Source: Serripes groenlandicus (taxonomy: Eukaryota; Mollusca; Bivalvia; Cardiida; Cardiidae). Taken from it: a DNA stretch of 64,000 nucleotides. The notes beneath the pieces are model-generated. The model was not told the DNA's origin, searched no databases, and was given only the letters and a program-made list of their open reading frames with translations. Within the stretch, counting starts at the first letter, position 1. Every line of letters begins with the position of its first letter. Made by a program: the position numbers and the translations under genes. The stretch lies in contig JASEVX010000011.1 in assembly GCA_031761405.1 (NCBI GenBank), positions 21,964,003 to 22,028,002 of the forward strand. The letters are read 5' to 3'. Of this stretch, positions 1 to 13,700 are shown piece by piece.

Positions 1-3000
1 GAAGACTCTGGTGAGATTGTGTGTATCCATACATCCATCTGACAATGTATGACTGACAGTGAAGCCTGGTGAGATTGTGTGTATCCATACACCCATCTGA
101 CAATGTATGACTGACAGTGAAGGCTCTGGTGATATTGTATGCATCCATACACCCATCTGACAATGTATGACTGACAGTGAAGGCTCTGGTGAAAGACTGA
201 CAGTGAAGACTCTGGTGAGATTGTGTGTATCCATACATCCATCTGACAATGTATGACTGACAGTGAAGCCTGGTGAGATTGTGTGTATCCATACACCCAT
301 CTGACAATGTATGAATGACAGTGAAGACTGGTGAGATTGTGTGTATCCATACACCCATCTGACAATGTATGACTGACAGTGAAGGCTCTGGTGATATTGT
401 GTGTATCCATACATCCATCTGACAATGTATGACTGACAGTGAATGCTCTGGTGAGATTGTGTGTATCCATCCATTCACCTGACAATGTATGACTGACAGT
501 GAAGGCTCTGGTGAGATTGTATGTATCCATACACCCATCTGACAATGTATGACTGACAGTGAAGGCTCTGGTGAGATTGTGTGTGTCCATACACTCACCT
601 GACAATGTATGACTGACAATGAAGACTCTGGTGAAAGACTGACAGTGAACACTGGTGAGATTGTGTGTATCCATACATCCATCTGACAATGTATGACTGA
701 CAGTGAAGGCTCTGGTGAAATTGTGTGCCTCCATCCATTCACCTGACAATGTATGACTGACAATGAAGGCTCTGGTGAGATTGTGTGTATCCATCCATTC
801 ACCTGACAATGTATGACTGACAATGAAGGCTCTGGTGAGATTGTGTGCATCCATCCATTCACCTGACCATGTATGACTGACAGTGAAGACTCTGGTGAGA
901 TTGTGTGTATCAATACACTCACCTGACAATGTATTACTGAAAGTAAAGGCTCTTGTGAGATTGTGTGTATCAATACACTCACCTGACAATGTATGACTGA
1001 CAGTGAAGACTCTGGTGAGATTGTGTGTATCAATACACTCATCTGACAATGTATTACTGAAAGTAAAGGCTCTTGTGAGATTGTGTGTATCAATACACTC
1101 ACCTGACAATGTATGACTGACAGTGAAGACTCTGGTGAAAGACTGACAGTGAAGACTGGTGAGATCGTGTGTATCCATACACTCACCTGACAATGTATGA
1201 CTGACAGTGAAGGCTCTGGTGAGATTGTGTGTCTCCATACACTCACCTGACAATGTATTACTGACAGTGAAGACTGGTGAGATTGTGTGTATTCATACAC
1301 CCATCTGACAATGTATGACTTACAGTGAAGGCTCTGGTGAGATCGTGTGTCAATACACTCACCTGACAATGTATGACTGACAATGAAGACTCTGGTGAAA
1401 GACTGACAGTGAAGACTCTGGTGAGATTGTGTGTATCCATCCATTCACTTGACAATGTATGACTGACAGTGAAGGCTCTGGTGAGATTGTGTGCATCCAT
1501 CCATTCACCTGACAATGTATGACTGACAATGAAGGCTCTGGTGAGATTGTGTGCATCCATCCATTCACCTGACCATGTATGACTGACAGTGAAGACTCTG
1601 GTGAGATTGTGTGTATCCATACACCCATCTGACAATGTATGACTGACAGTGAAGGCTCTGGTGAGATTGTGTGTATCAATACACTCACCTGACAATGTAA
1701 TACTGAAAGTAAAGGCTCTTGTGAGATTGTGTGTATCAATACACTCACCTGACAATGTATGACTGACAGTGAAGACTGGTGAGATTGTGTGTATCCATCC
1801 ATTCACCTGACAATGTATGACTGACAGTGAAGACTGGTGAGATTGTGTGTATCAATACACTCCCCTGACAATGTATACTGACAGTGAATGCTCTGGTGAT
1901 ATTGTGTGTATCCATACACCCATCTGACAATGTATGACTGACAGTAAGGGCTCTTGTGATATTGTATATATCCACACACCCACCTGACAATGTATGACTG
2001 ACAGTGAAGGCTCTGGTGAGATTGTGTGTATTCATCCATTCACCTGACAATGTATGACTGACAATGAAGGCTCTGGTGAGATTGTGTGTATCAATACACT
2101 CACCTGACAATGTATACTGACAGTGAATGCTCTGGTGATATTGTGTGTATCCATACACCCATCTGACAATGTATGACTGACAGTAAAAGCTCTTGTGATA
2201 TTGTATGTATCCATACACCCACCTGACAATGTATGACTGACAGTGAAGGCTCTGGTGAGATTGTGTGTATCAATACACTCACCTGACAATGTATGACTGA
2301 CAGTGAAGGCTCTGGTGAGATTGTGTGTATTCATCCATTCACCTGACAATGCATGACTGACAATGAAGGCTCTGGTGAGATTGTGTGTATCAATACACTC
2401 ACCTGACAATGTATACTGACAGTGAATGCTCTGGTGATATTGTGTGTATCCATACACCCATCTGACAATGTATGACTGACAGTAAAGGCTCTTGTGATAT
2501 TGTATGTATCCATACACCCACCTGACAATGTATGACTGACAGTGAAGGCTCTGGTGAGATTGTGTGTATCCATACACCCACCTGACAATGTATGACTGAC
2601 AGTGAAGGCTCTGGTGAGATTGTGTGTATTCATCCATTCACCTGACAATGTATGACTGACAGTGAAGGCTCTGGTGAGATTGTGTGTATCCATACACCCA
2701 CCTGACAATGTATGACTGACAGTGAAGGCTCTGGTGAGATTGTGTGTATTCATCCATTCACCTGACAATGTATGACTGACAGTGAAGGCTCTGGTGAGAT
2801 TGTGTGTATTCATCCATTCACCTGACAATGTATGACTGACAGTGAAGGCTCTGGTGATATTGTGTGTATCCATACACCCATCTGACAATGTATGACTGAC
2901 AGTAAAGGCTCTGGTGAGATGACGTGTAAACATTATCCATACACTCATCTGACTATTTCTGACTGACAGTGAAGGCTCTGGTGGGATTGCATATATCCTT

Positions 3001-3178
3001 ACACCCACCTGATAATGTGTACTGACAGTGAAGGCCCTGGTGAGATGATGTGTATCCGTACACTAACCTGACACTGTATGACTGACAGTGAAGACTCGGG
3101 TGAAATTGGGTGTATCCATACATTCACCTAACAATGTATGACTGACAGTGAGGGCTCTTGTGAGATTGCACGTACCCG
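1..3178. repeat. 60-bp minisatellite array
   Basis: About 50 head-to-tail copies of a 60-bp unit (some 57-62 bp) containing CTGGTGAGATTGTGTGTATC, CATACACCCA or CATCCATTCA, and CTGACAATGTATGACTGACA. The array continues past the left edge. Two or three unit variants alternate in blocks, so larger blocks were probably amplified too. The last units (2930-3178) are degenerate, as expected at an array edge. Because 60 is divisible by 3, long reading frames stay open on the minus strand in several frames; I do not regard them as genes. Confidence 0.95.
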
Positions 3179-4227
3179 TAAGTTTTTAAAATAAATCATC
3201 AAACCATGGATAAATGCACTGTTTCCGTTAGATACCTAATGTTTAAAACACCTTTACAAATATCTTCACCCCGTATCCATATACTAAATAAAGGGGCTGT
3301 GAAAGATGAAATCAATGTTTTACAATTTTTCATAATCAGCACTATTCCTCTACTTGCCACAAAAGTTTCGAAAATTGTCTGCTACAGAAGGGTCAACATG
3401 TGGAAAAAGGTTAGTATCTCGTCGTTTAGGTAATTAACAGCTGTCAACAGCCTGAGCGACTGATGATTACGATCATAACTTGACTGATTACGTTTTGACT
3501 AATACATTCTTACGATTTGACCAAACTTGTGCGGTAACGAAATGGAAAGGGGACGAATCGACCGCTGACGCTAATTGTTATCTCCCTTATGGCCAAAATC
3601 ACGTTCTAAATATAGGTCAAAAGGGAAATACCCATATATATTTGTAACAAATAAAAGGAATTGTTGGTTTTTCTTGTTTGTCTAAATTATTTGTAATATA
3701 GTTATTTGTTATGAATTTAAAGCATTTCATATTTATGTAAGTATCGACTTGTATACAATTCTATTGTGAGTTTTTGGGATTTGTTGATTTAAGTGTAATT
3801 TTTCCGATTTGAAGTGTTTACACACTATCTCACCAGAGCCTTCACTGTCAGTAATATATTGTCAGGCGATTGTATGGACACACACATTCTTGCTTTTTTA
3901 GTGTACCAATAACTGCGAATGACATAACTCTGTATCACATTTTGCTAGCATTACTATACCTTGCTCTAGGAAGGAAACCCAACCATTACTTGCATTGGAT
4001 GAGAAGTCAAAATAAAAAAAAAACATGTTTGAGTACAGAATCCCGGACTAGCCATAGGTCATCTGTGCCCAGTGTAGATCTGGATCAGCCTGTGCATCCT
4101 GCAGGGTTGAGTACATTTTGGTGGTTGGAAATTTGAACCAGGATCTGATGGGTCGTCTTCATAAATTTCTTTTTTCAAGATGTTTTCATATGTTGGCTGC
4201 TAAAGGCCTCTAAAGTTTCCTGTACCA
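3179..4227. other. Non-coding flank between minisatellite and caspase
   Basis: AT-rich sequence with no convincing exon. Positions 3823-3888 hold one inverted minisatellite unit, listed separately. The small open frames at 3206 and 3870 lack splice signals or recognisable protein content. Confidence 0.5.
3823..3888 (-). repeat. Solo inverted minisatellite unit
   Basis: CTCACCAGAGCCTTCACTGT, then CATTGTCAG-like and TGTATGGACACACACA text, is the reverse complement of the 1-3178 unit. It lies alone about 645 bp beyond the array. Confidence 0.8.
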
Positions 4228-4453
4228 GGTAAACCCTTTCTCACATACAGATGCTTTCCTACGTCTCTGTAGCAGACCACTTTGAAAAAGATTGGCAAAA
4301 GGAGAAATTGTCCATAATGAGTAATGTTTCCTTTAATCACAATGTTTTCAACTCTACTCAATAATTTACTTTCATTAATAGAGATTTTCATATCTTACCT
4401 ATATGTTTTCAAAGTTGCATACTGCAGATTTGTAATATGTGCGAAAGGCTTTT
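4228..4453 (-). mobile_element. Foldback MITE, diverged copy
   Basis: Starts AACCCTTTCTCACATACAGA and ends at GTGCGAAAGGC. It keeps the internal landmarks CTGTAGCAGACCACTTTGAA, GGAGAAATTG and TGTTTTCAA, but its ends are worn. Confidence 0.7.
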
Positions 4454-4625
4454 AAAAAGAGAATCAAAAACTGTGATTTTCTATTTTTAGGAATAGAAAG
4501 GCATTAAAAAAAAAACCTGCTCTGCAAGAGCTATGCTGTAGGCAGGTACTGAAAATAAATGATTAGATTTGGGGTTTTTTCTTTGACAGATTTAGACTCT
4601 AACTTTTTAACGATGATATGAAGTG

Positions 4626-4757
4626 ATGGATAAATCCCAAAGGAATGCCCTGAGGAAGTGTCGTGTACAACTAGTCAATGATTTGGTTATCGATGAATTT
4701 TTGGATGCTGTTGAAGTCCATGGAATTTTTACACCAATCATGTTGGAGTATATAAAG
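4626..4757 (+). CDS. CASP2-like: Caspase exon 1 (CARD, first half)
   Basis: Begins with the only plausible ATG (MDKSQRNALRKCRVQLVNDL) and ends at YIK before GTATCA. CARD helices 1-3 match the caspase-2 pattern of RNALRKCRVQLV and FTPIMLEYIK. An acceptor-like TTCTTTGACAG ends at 4589, so 4590-4625 is probably 5' UTR joined to an upstream non-coding exon. Donor phase 0; 44 codons. Confidence 0.9.
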
Positions 4758-7700
4758 GTATCATTGTTTTTAACTTCGTAATGCTCTTTGTATAGCTAAA
4801 TAGTTAAACCTCTAGAGCGAGGGTGAATAAAAACAGAGTATGAAAATGACTTGGTTTTCAACACAGTTGGTTGTTGGAATGATGATAATGTTATTTGGGT
4901 CGGCATTGTGTTTGGCTAGGTGGGTTTGCAGGCAGGCATCAAAATTCTCTAACTTTCCTTTCTGTTCAATAACTTTTAACAAAGATGAGTTGCTGAAACG
5001 GTCTCAATGACATTGTTCCTGAATTAGAAATATTGTTTCTGCTCAATGATTATGTTTGCTTTAATGACACGATCTGTATAGCTGCCAATGGGTAAACATT
5101 AACATCAATCATCAAAGCTAATATCCAATCAGCCTCACTGGCACCATGGTAACAAACTGATGTAATAGTAAAATGTGAGAAAAAAAATGATCATTTGAGC
5201 CGTCCCACAAGAAAACCGACAATATGGACTCTGTGCAGGCTAATCCAGGCCGACACATTCTGGCTCAGGGGGATAGATCATAGAGGTATAGAGTATATTA
5301 TAATGATTCCTGAAACAAAAAATCCACAGGAAGCGAAAAGTGTCAATCCGGGTAATCCTGCGCAGCATGCTTTAATAGTCTGATTTCAGGTATTTTACAC
5401 AGATTCCATAATGTTGGTTTTCTCCTGGGATGGCTCATTTCCTTTCTCAGCTCTTACGGTTATATTAAAATGAAAAAAAATGAAAAAAAATTGTTAGACC
5501 TTACCATACTGGTGGTAGGCTGTCCTCAAATATTACACACATATTAACCCTTTCCCATATATAGTCACTTTCTGACGCCTGCAGCAGACGACTTTTGAAA
5601 ACGCTATGACAAAAGGAAAAATTGCTCAAAACAAGCAAATTCTCCTTTTTCCACAATGTTTTCAACCTTTTTCAGTGATTATGCCTCCATTTATAGAGAT
5701 ATTCCATGTTATTGTCTAGATGTTTTCAAAGCTGTCTGCTGCAGATCTGTTGTATGTGGGAAAGGGTTAATACAGTAAGAACCACAGGTAGCCTATGAGT
5801 ATCGTAAGGGCCAAAGAAAATAAAAATCCCTCTACTTGACTTTTTCCAAAATAGACCTTGCAAATAATGTCAGATTTTTATATGCCTGTTGTCAGACGGA
5901 CAGTATTGTGGGAACTACTGAAGCTGACGGTGGGCAGGAAGCGGCATTCATGCTCCAATTCTTAGAGTGTTCACCAGATCTTCACCAAATTTATTGAGCG
6001 TGTTAGTGAGCATAATGTCCGGGCAAAGTTTGATAACCAGCCAAATCAAGCAATTCCTTTGAATTATGTTCCTTGAATGATCCAAAATTGGCCAAATTAG
6101 CCTTGTCCGCTCTCTAAGTCTATGTTTTGCACATAATGCCTTGGCCAAATTCCATAACCAGTCAACTCACAAAAGGCACTTTTGAATAAGGCCCTTGAAT
6201 AACCCAAAATAGGCAAAATTAGCCTTTCCACTCTCTTAGTCAAACAGTTGTCATCCGATCTCATTCAATCAAGTCAACATTTTCATGGGCATAATGTCTT
6301 AGCCAAGTTTGATAATCAGCGAAAATCACCCAAGGCACTTTTTGATTATGGCCCTTGAATTATCAAGAATTGGCCAAATAAGCCTTGTCCGCTTTCTAAG
6401 TTGAATAGTTTACATCAGATATTTACCAAACTTAACCCTTTCCCTCATACGACAAATCCGCAGCAGACGACTTTGAAATTATTTTGTCAAAAAATAGAAA
6501 ATCTCTATAATTGAACCTATGACAAAAAGTGGAAAACATTGTGGCAAAAGGAGAAATTGCACGTTTTGTGCAATTTCTTCTTTTGTCACTATGTTTTCAT
6601 AAAGCCGTCTGCTGCAGAGGCGTCAGAAAGCGTCTACATGAGGGAAAGGGTTAATAAACATGTGTGTAGGCATAACATCTAAGCCAGGTTTGATAATCGT
6701 CAAAATCTCCCAAGGCACTGTTTGAATATGGCCCTTGAATTATCCAAAATTTAGTCAAATATGCTTTGTCAGCTCTTTAACTTCAACATTTCATATCCAA
6801 TTCTCATCAAATTGGCATTAAACCTCAGTTGCAATGAAATACTGGTTAAATCAGTCTAGTCTTTTCAGGGTAATGCCTCCCTGCGTATTTTGTAACAATT
6901 TAGCAATCTTGGATAGGATTATCTTCACCTAAGCCTTTTCCACATATCAAATCTGTAGCAGACGACTTTGAAAACATATCATCAAGTTCAACATATTGAA
7001 AATCTCTATAAATCTATATAAATGAAAGTATTATAATTGAATAGATTTGAAAACATATTGGTACAAAGGAAAAATTGCTCATTACAATCAATTTCTCCTT
7101 TTGCTGCAAATGTTTTCAAAAGTTGTCTGTGCAGATGTGTCAAAGTATGTCTGTATGTGGGAAATGGCTGATTAAAACTGTGTCTGATTGTTTAACCCTT
7201 TCCCTCATACGACAATTCTGCAGCAGACGACTTTGAACATATTTTGTCAGATGGATAACCTATGACTAAAAGTGGAACATTGTGACAAAAGGAGAAATTG
7301 CACGTTCTGTGCAATTTCTTCTTTTGTCACTATGTTTTCAAAACGCCGTCTGCTTTAACCCTTTCCCTCATACGACAATTCTGCAGCAGACGACTTTGAA
7401 CATAATTTGTCAAATATTGGGAAATCTCTTTAATTGAATGGATAACCTATGACAAAAAGTGGAAAACATTGTGGCAAAAGGAGAAATTGCACGTTTTGTG
7501 CAATTTCTTCTTTTGTCACTATGTTTTCAAAAAGCCGTCTGCTGCAGAGGCGTCAGAAAGCGTCTATATGAGGGAAAGGGTTAAGACATAGTCCCATGTC
7601 ATCATGGTGACTATGTATTATCAATGTATTACAATAAAGTATCATTATACCCCCCGGCAAACAAAGTTTGGGGGGGTATATAGGAATATACCCCCCGGCA

Positions 7701-10700
7701 AACAAAGTTTGGGGGGGTATATAGGAATCACCCTGTCTGTCCGTCTGTCCGTCTGTCTGTCCGTCTGTCTGTCTGTCTGTCCGTATGTCCACATTTCTTG
7801 TAAGCACTACTCCTCCTAAACGGCTCAATGGATTTGGTTCAAACTTTACATGAAGGTTACACATCATATGTAGATATGCATGAAGGAAGATCACACGCCT
7901 CGGACTCTTCCAAGGGGAGATAATTTAACTTAGAGGTTATCTGCGAGGGACTCCTGTGCACATACCTCCACATTTCTTGTAAGCACTACTCCTCCTAAAC
8001 GGCTCAATGGATTTGGTTCAAACTTTACATGAAGGTTACACATCATATGTAGATATGCATGAAGGAAGATCACACGCCTCGGACTCTTCCAAGGGGAGAT
8101 AATTTAACTTAGAGGTTATCTGCGAGGGACTCCTGTGCACATACCTCCACATTTCTTGTAAGCACTACTCCTCCTAAACGGCTCAATGGATTTGGTTCAA
8201 ACTTTACATGAAGGTTACACATCATATGTAGATATGCATGAAGGAAGATCATATGCCTCGGATTCTTCCAAGGGCAGATAATTCAACTTAGAGGTTACCT
8301 GCGAGGGACTCCTGTGCACATACCTCCACATTTCTTGTAAGCACTACTCCTCCTAAACGGCTCAATGGATTTGGGTCAAACTTTACATGAAGGTTACACA
8401 TCATATGTAGATATGCATAAAGGAAGATCATATGCCTCGGATTCTTCCAAGGGCAGATAATTCAACTTAGAGGTTACCTGCGAGGGACTCCTGTGCACAT
8501 ACCTCCACATTTCTTGTAAGCACTACTCCTCCTAAACGTCTCAATGGATTTGGTTCAAACTTTACATGAAGGTTACACATCATATGTAGATATGCATGAA
8601 GGAAGATCATACGCCTCGGATTCTTCCAAGGGCAGATAATTTAACTTAGAGGTTACCTGCGAGGGACTCCTGTGCACATACCTCCACATTTCTTGTAAGC
8701 ACTACTCCTCCTAAACGGCTCAATGGATTTGGTTCAAACTTTACATGAAGGTTACACATCATATGTAGATATGCATGAAGGAAGATCATATGCCTCGGAT
8801 TCTTCCAAGGGCAGATAATTCAACTTAGAGGTTACCTGCGAGGGACTCCTGTGCACATACCTCCACATTTCTTGTAAGCACTACTCCTCCTAAACGGCTC
8901 AATGGATTTGGGTCAAACTTTACATGAAGGTTACACATCATATGTAGATATGCATAAAGGAAGATCATATGCCTCGGATTCTTCCAAGGGCAGATAATTC
9001 AACTTAGAGGTTGCCTGCGAGGGACTCCTGTGCACATACCTCTACATTTCTTGTAAGCACTACTGAGTCAAACTGTATATGAAGGCTACACATTATATGT
9101 AGATATGCATGAAGGAAGATTTTTCTCCTCAGATTCTTCCAAGGGAAGATAAGCAAAGTAGAAACTTTACCAATGTATCCGATGCTTTGGGAGGGGAGCG
9201 GGGGGTATTCTTTAGTGAGCTTTGCTCACAGTATTTCTAGTTTAGCCTATTATATCTGGCATATTCTTTCCAGGAATCTCTAGGTTTATTTCCCTTTCAT
9301 ATGGAAAACATACCTAGAGGAATGCTGTCACCTAATAATTGTCATATAAAATCTTAAATACTAAGAGACACAATGAGATTTGAACCCTTTCCCTCATAAA
9401 GACGCTTTCTGATGCAGCAGATGGCTTTTTCAAAACATAGTGACAATGTTTTCCTCTTTTAGTCATAGGCTATCCATTCAATTATAGAGATTTTCTATTT
9501 TTTGACAAAATATGTTTAAAGTCGTCTGCTGCAGAATTGTTGTATAGGGGAAAGGGTTAACCCTTTCCGAGAATCCGCTGTAGTCGAGTGGTTAGCGTCG
9601 GGGATTTCGAAACCGGGTGTCCCGAGTTCGATCCCCAGTCGCGGCACTACGGTCATGGTGGATGGCCCTTGCAAGGCACATTTTCTAGCCTAGTACTGGT
9701 TTGTTTACCCAGGGATCATGAATAAGTGAACTGTCGCCGTGATATAACTGAAATATTGTTGAAAGCGGCGTAAAACCCCAATAAATAAATAACCCTTTCC
9801 GACTTGCAGATGCATTTTGGTGCATCTTCGGCAGGCCATTTTTTCAAATTATTGTGACAGAAGAAGAAATTACTGATTTGTTTGATTACAGGCCAAAGAG
9901 TCTAGGCCAGAGAGAGTTAGAGTATTTTTAGATTATTTACAAAGACGAGGTCCAGAGGCTTTCAACAGTTTCCTGCTCTGCTTGAGAGAGTCTGGACATG
10001 CAAGTCTCGCAAGTCATGTCATTCAAGTAAGTTTGTGCATGCTTGTTCGTTTCAAGGGCGTATTACACTGCTGTCAATAGTATTTCACTCTTTCCAACAT
10101 ACAACAAATCTGCAGCAGACGACTTTGAAAACTTACCCGAAAAATATTGAAAACTCCCTTTTAATGTAGTACAATAATTGTATGGAGTTGATAACATGGT
10201 GACAAAAAGGAGAAATTGCTGAATAATTTCTTCTTTTGTTCCCATGTTTTCAAAAAGCTGTCTGCTGCAGAGGTGTCAGAAAGCAGCAATAAGAGGGAAA
10301 GGGTTATAGAAAGATTGTTAACTTTTTCAGTGCCAAAAGCAATAATAAGGTTTTTGAAAACAAAGTACTTACCGGTAGGTGACTCAGCTTGTAACAAGCT
10401 GTCTCACCTGAAATCAGCATTGTTTGCTTTTCATTTATCAAAATATTCCAAGACTCTTATTACATGAAAATGGAGTCTTTATATAATGGTGTTCCTGGGA
10501 TAAATTTCCCATACTTCAGTTATATAATGGCGCTTTCAGGGTTAATTACCCATACTTCAGTTATATAATTATAATGGCTCTTCCAGGATAAAGTTATATA
10601 ATGGCTCTTTCAGGGTTAATTACCCATACTTCAGTTATATAATGGCATCCAGGATAAATTACCTATATTTCAGTTATATAATGGCTCTCAGGGTTAATTA

Positions 10701-13700
10701 CCAGTTATATAATGGCCTCCAGGATAAATTACCTATATTTCAGTTATATAATGGCACTTTGGGGGTAAATTACCCATACTTCAGTTATATAATGGCATCC
10801 AGGATAAATTACCTATATTTCAGTTATATAATGGCTCTTTCAGGGTTAATTACCCATACTTCAGTTATATAATGGCCTCCAGGATAAATTACCTATATTT
10901 CAGTTATATAATGGCTCTTTCAGGGTTAATTACCCATACTTCAGTTATATAATGGCATCCAGGATAAATTACCTATATTTCAGTTATATAATGGCTCTCA
11001 GGGTTAATTACCAGTTATATAATGGCCTCCAGGATAAATTACCTATATTTCAGTTATATAATGGCGCTTTGGGGGTAAATTACCCATACTTCAGTTATAT
11101 AATGGCATCCAGGATAAATTACCTATATTTCAGTTATATAATGGCTCTTTCAGGGTTAATTACCCATACTTCAGTTATATAACGGCCTCCAGGATAAATT
11201 ACCTATATTTCAGTTATATAATGGCTCTTTCAGGGTTAATTACCCATACTTCAGTTATATAATGGCATCCAGGATAAATTACCTATATTTCAGTTATATA
11301 ATGGCTCTCAGGGTTAATTACCAGTTATATAATGGCCTCCAGGATAAATTACCTATATTTCAGTTATATAATGGCGCTTTGGGGGTAAATTACCCATACT
11401 TCAGTTATATAATGGCATCCAGGATAAATTACCTATATTTCAGTTATATAATGGCTCTTTCAGGGTTAATTACCCATACTTCAGTTATATAATGGCATCC
11501 AGGATAAATTACCTATATTTCAGTTATATAATGGCTCTTTCAGGGTTAATTACCCATACTTCAGTTATATAATGGCCTCCAGGATAAATTACCGATACTT
11601 CAGTTATATAATGGCGCTTTGGGGGTAAATTACCAATATTTCTGTTATATAATGGCGTTTCTGAGTGTAAACTTTTTCTGTTACAGATTTATTGTATGGC
11701 TGTTGTAAATTCCTAACTCGACCATACTGTATTTCATCATATTTTTCATAACTTTTCAAAGGCTGAAATTGGATTTCATACTTGCTCAACTGCAGTTGAA
11801 TTTTGAAGCATTTGCAGCAAAAAGCTTTGAAAATATTGGCGCAATGTTTTAACTTTAAACAATATTTTTTTTTTTTTTTTTTTTTGTAAGCTTAGAAAGG
11901 GTTTAACAAATTCAGTAAACATTTTTATACAGGAATATGAAAATGAGAGAGGTCAAGGTGTAGCAAGGATCAATGTCGATGAAAAATCTGGTTCCCAAAA
12001 TCAAGCTAGTACAAGTAGGCCAAACATATACCACACACAGGAGTCTTCAGGGACTCAGGCACCTCAAGGTCAAATGTCAAGGTCATCTCAGGAGGCCCAA
12101 GGTCAGACAGGATCAGCAATGGAGGTTGAGGGTGATTACAGTAAGTATTGACTCATGAAGTAAGTGAGTTGTCTGATTTAGAAAAACTTTTGACAGATCT
12201 GTAGACTGAAGCATAAACTGTTTTTTGAAAAACGTTGTTGGATACGGAGATATTTTACCATTTTCCTGATTTCCACAACGATTTAAAATCTATCCCATGG
12301 GTACATCTTACAATTTTTAAAAATTCTTTATTATTTTTGCAATATACCCTTTCCTAAATACAAGAAATCAGCAGCAGACATCTTTGAAAGCATCTAAGCA
12401 AAAAAGTGGAAAATATCTAAAGGTAAAAGTATTATTAAATAGAGTTGAAAACATTGTATCAAAAGTAGAAAATGCTCATTATTCAATTATTCACAGATTT
12501 GGATGTCAATCAAAGAGGCGTTCAAGAAAGCCTCCCTCCACAGTCCGTATCGGGTGTTACGGAGACGGGTAAAGTAAATATCACAAGAATTGAGCCAAGC
12601 GGGCCTACAGGGAGTTGCAGACCTTCGATGGATGCTGGTGACGACACAAGTCGGATACTGACGAGCCTGGCAAGAACGGCGTCATCAAAGTCAGTGTCAT
12701 TAGCACCAGGTTATACGGAAAATTATACAGAGGTAATGTCTGGTGTCATTAAAACCAAACCTTAACTTGGCTACAGTAGCAAACGATTGTTTAGATCTGA
12801 CCTTTGCGTCAGCAAATCAAATTGTCCCCTACAAAATCATAAGTTATCAACAGGGGAGATAACTCATATAAATAAACGAGATAGAGAAGCAGTGACTGCC
12901 TAGTGTTCTGACTGTATAGAATATTTCAATGTATAGGGTCAATTTGGGATGACCTTTTATGTTGTATTGTCAGATCCATTTTACATACAGCAAAGTATTT
13001 TGGTTTGATTTCAGTGAGATTGCTTTTGGTGTATCAAATCATTAGCCAATATGGTATTTTAGACCATTTCCCACATAAACCAAATCAATGAATACATCTA
13101 GATCAACATAAATATTTGAGAAAATCTCTATAAATGAAAGTACAAGAGAAAGTTGATGCAAGGCATCAATGTCGCCAGAAAAGACTGCATTAATTTATTT
13201 TTTAACACACATGCATTCTTAACTTTCATTAGTCTAAACATACACATAATGTTTTCATTAAGGACTAATTCCAGGATTTTTGAAATTCCACATACAAATT
13301 TGAGGATTTCTTTTGGTCAGGATTTTGTTTTTTTTGTATTTGTCAATAAAACCACAACAAAAATACAGTTTGGGATTAAATTTACATGCAATAAAAAGCT
13401 ATTTAACCCTTTCCATGTTTGAAGCAACAATGAAAACATTGATAAAACGGTTTAATTGCTGAAGACATGAACTTTCTAGTTTTTAGCTTGACTATTCGAA
13501 GAAAAGGCTAGCTATACTACTGGCGTCGGCGTTGGTGTCACACCTTGGTTCCCTTTTTTGTCAAAACCATTACAGATGTTGCTTTGAAACTTACGACACT
13601 TATTCACCATAATTACCTCCATCCACAGACAAAGGAACAAAACTCTGTCAAAGTTTTTGTAAGAATTATGGTCCTTTTTTTACTTTTTAGATCACCTTAG

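Noticed and set aside
1258..3008. Long minus-strand reading frames encoding 20-residue repeats
   Set aside because: The repeat unit is 60 bp, so any stop-free frame stays open through the array. Several frames are open at once, with no splice signals or non-repetitive protein context.
7604..7819. Frame LSVCLSVCLSVC
   Set aside because: Translation of the CTGTCCGTC microsatellite in a hairpin-ended element.
7790..9100. CRISPR-like regularly spaced repeats
   Set aside because: Units of 179 bp are contiguous with no unique spacers, in an animal intron. This is tandem-repeat DNA inside a transposable element.
9571..9660. tRNA-like sequence with A and B boxes
   Set aside because: It is the head of a SINE with body, tail and target duplication; the acceptor stem does not close as in a functional tRNA.
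10642..11492. Three nearly identical 76-codon frames
   Set aside because: They are the 310-bp tandem repeat read in one frame, and the composition follows the ATATAATGG monomer.
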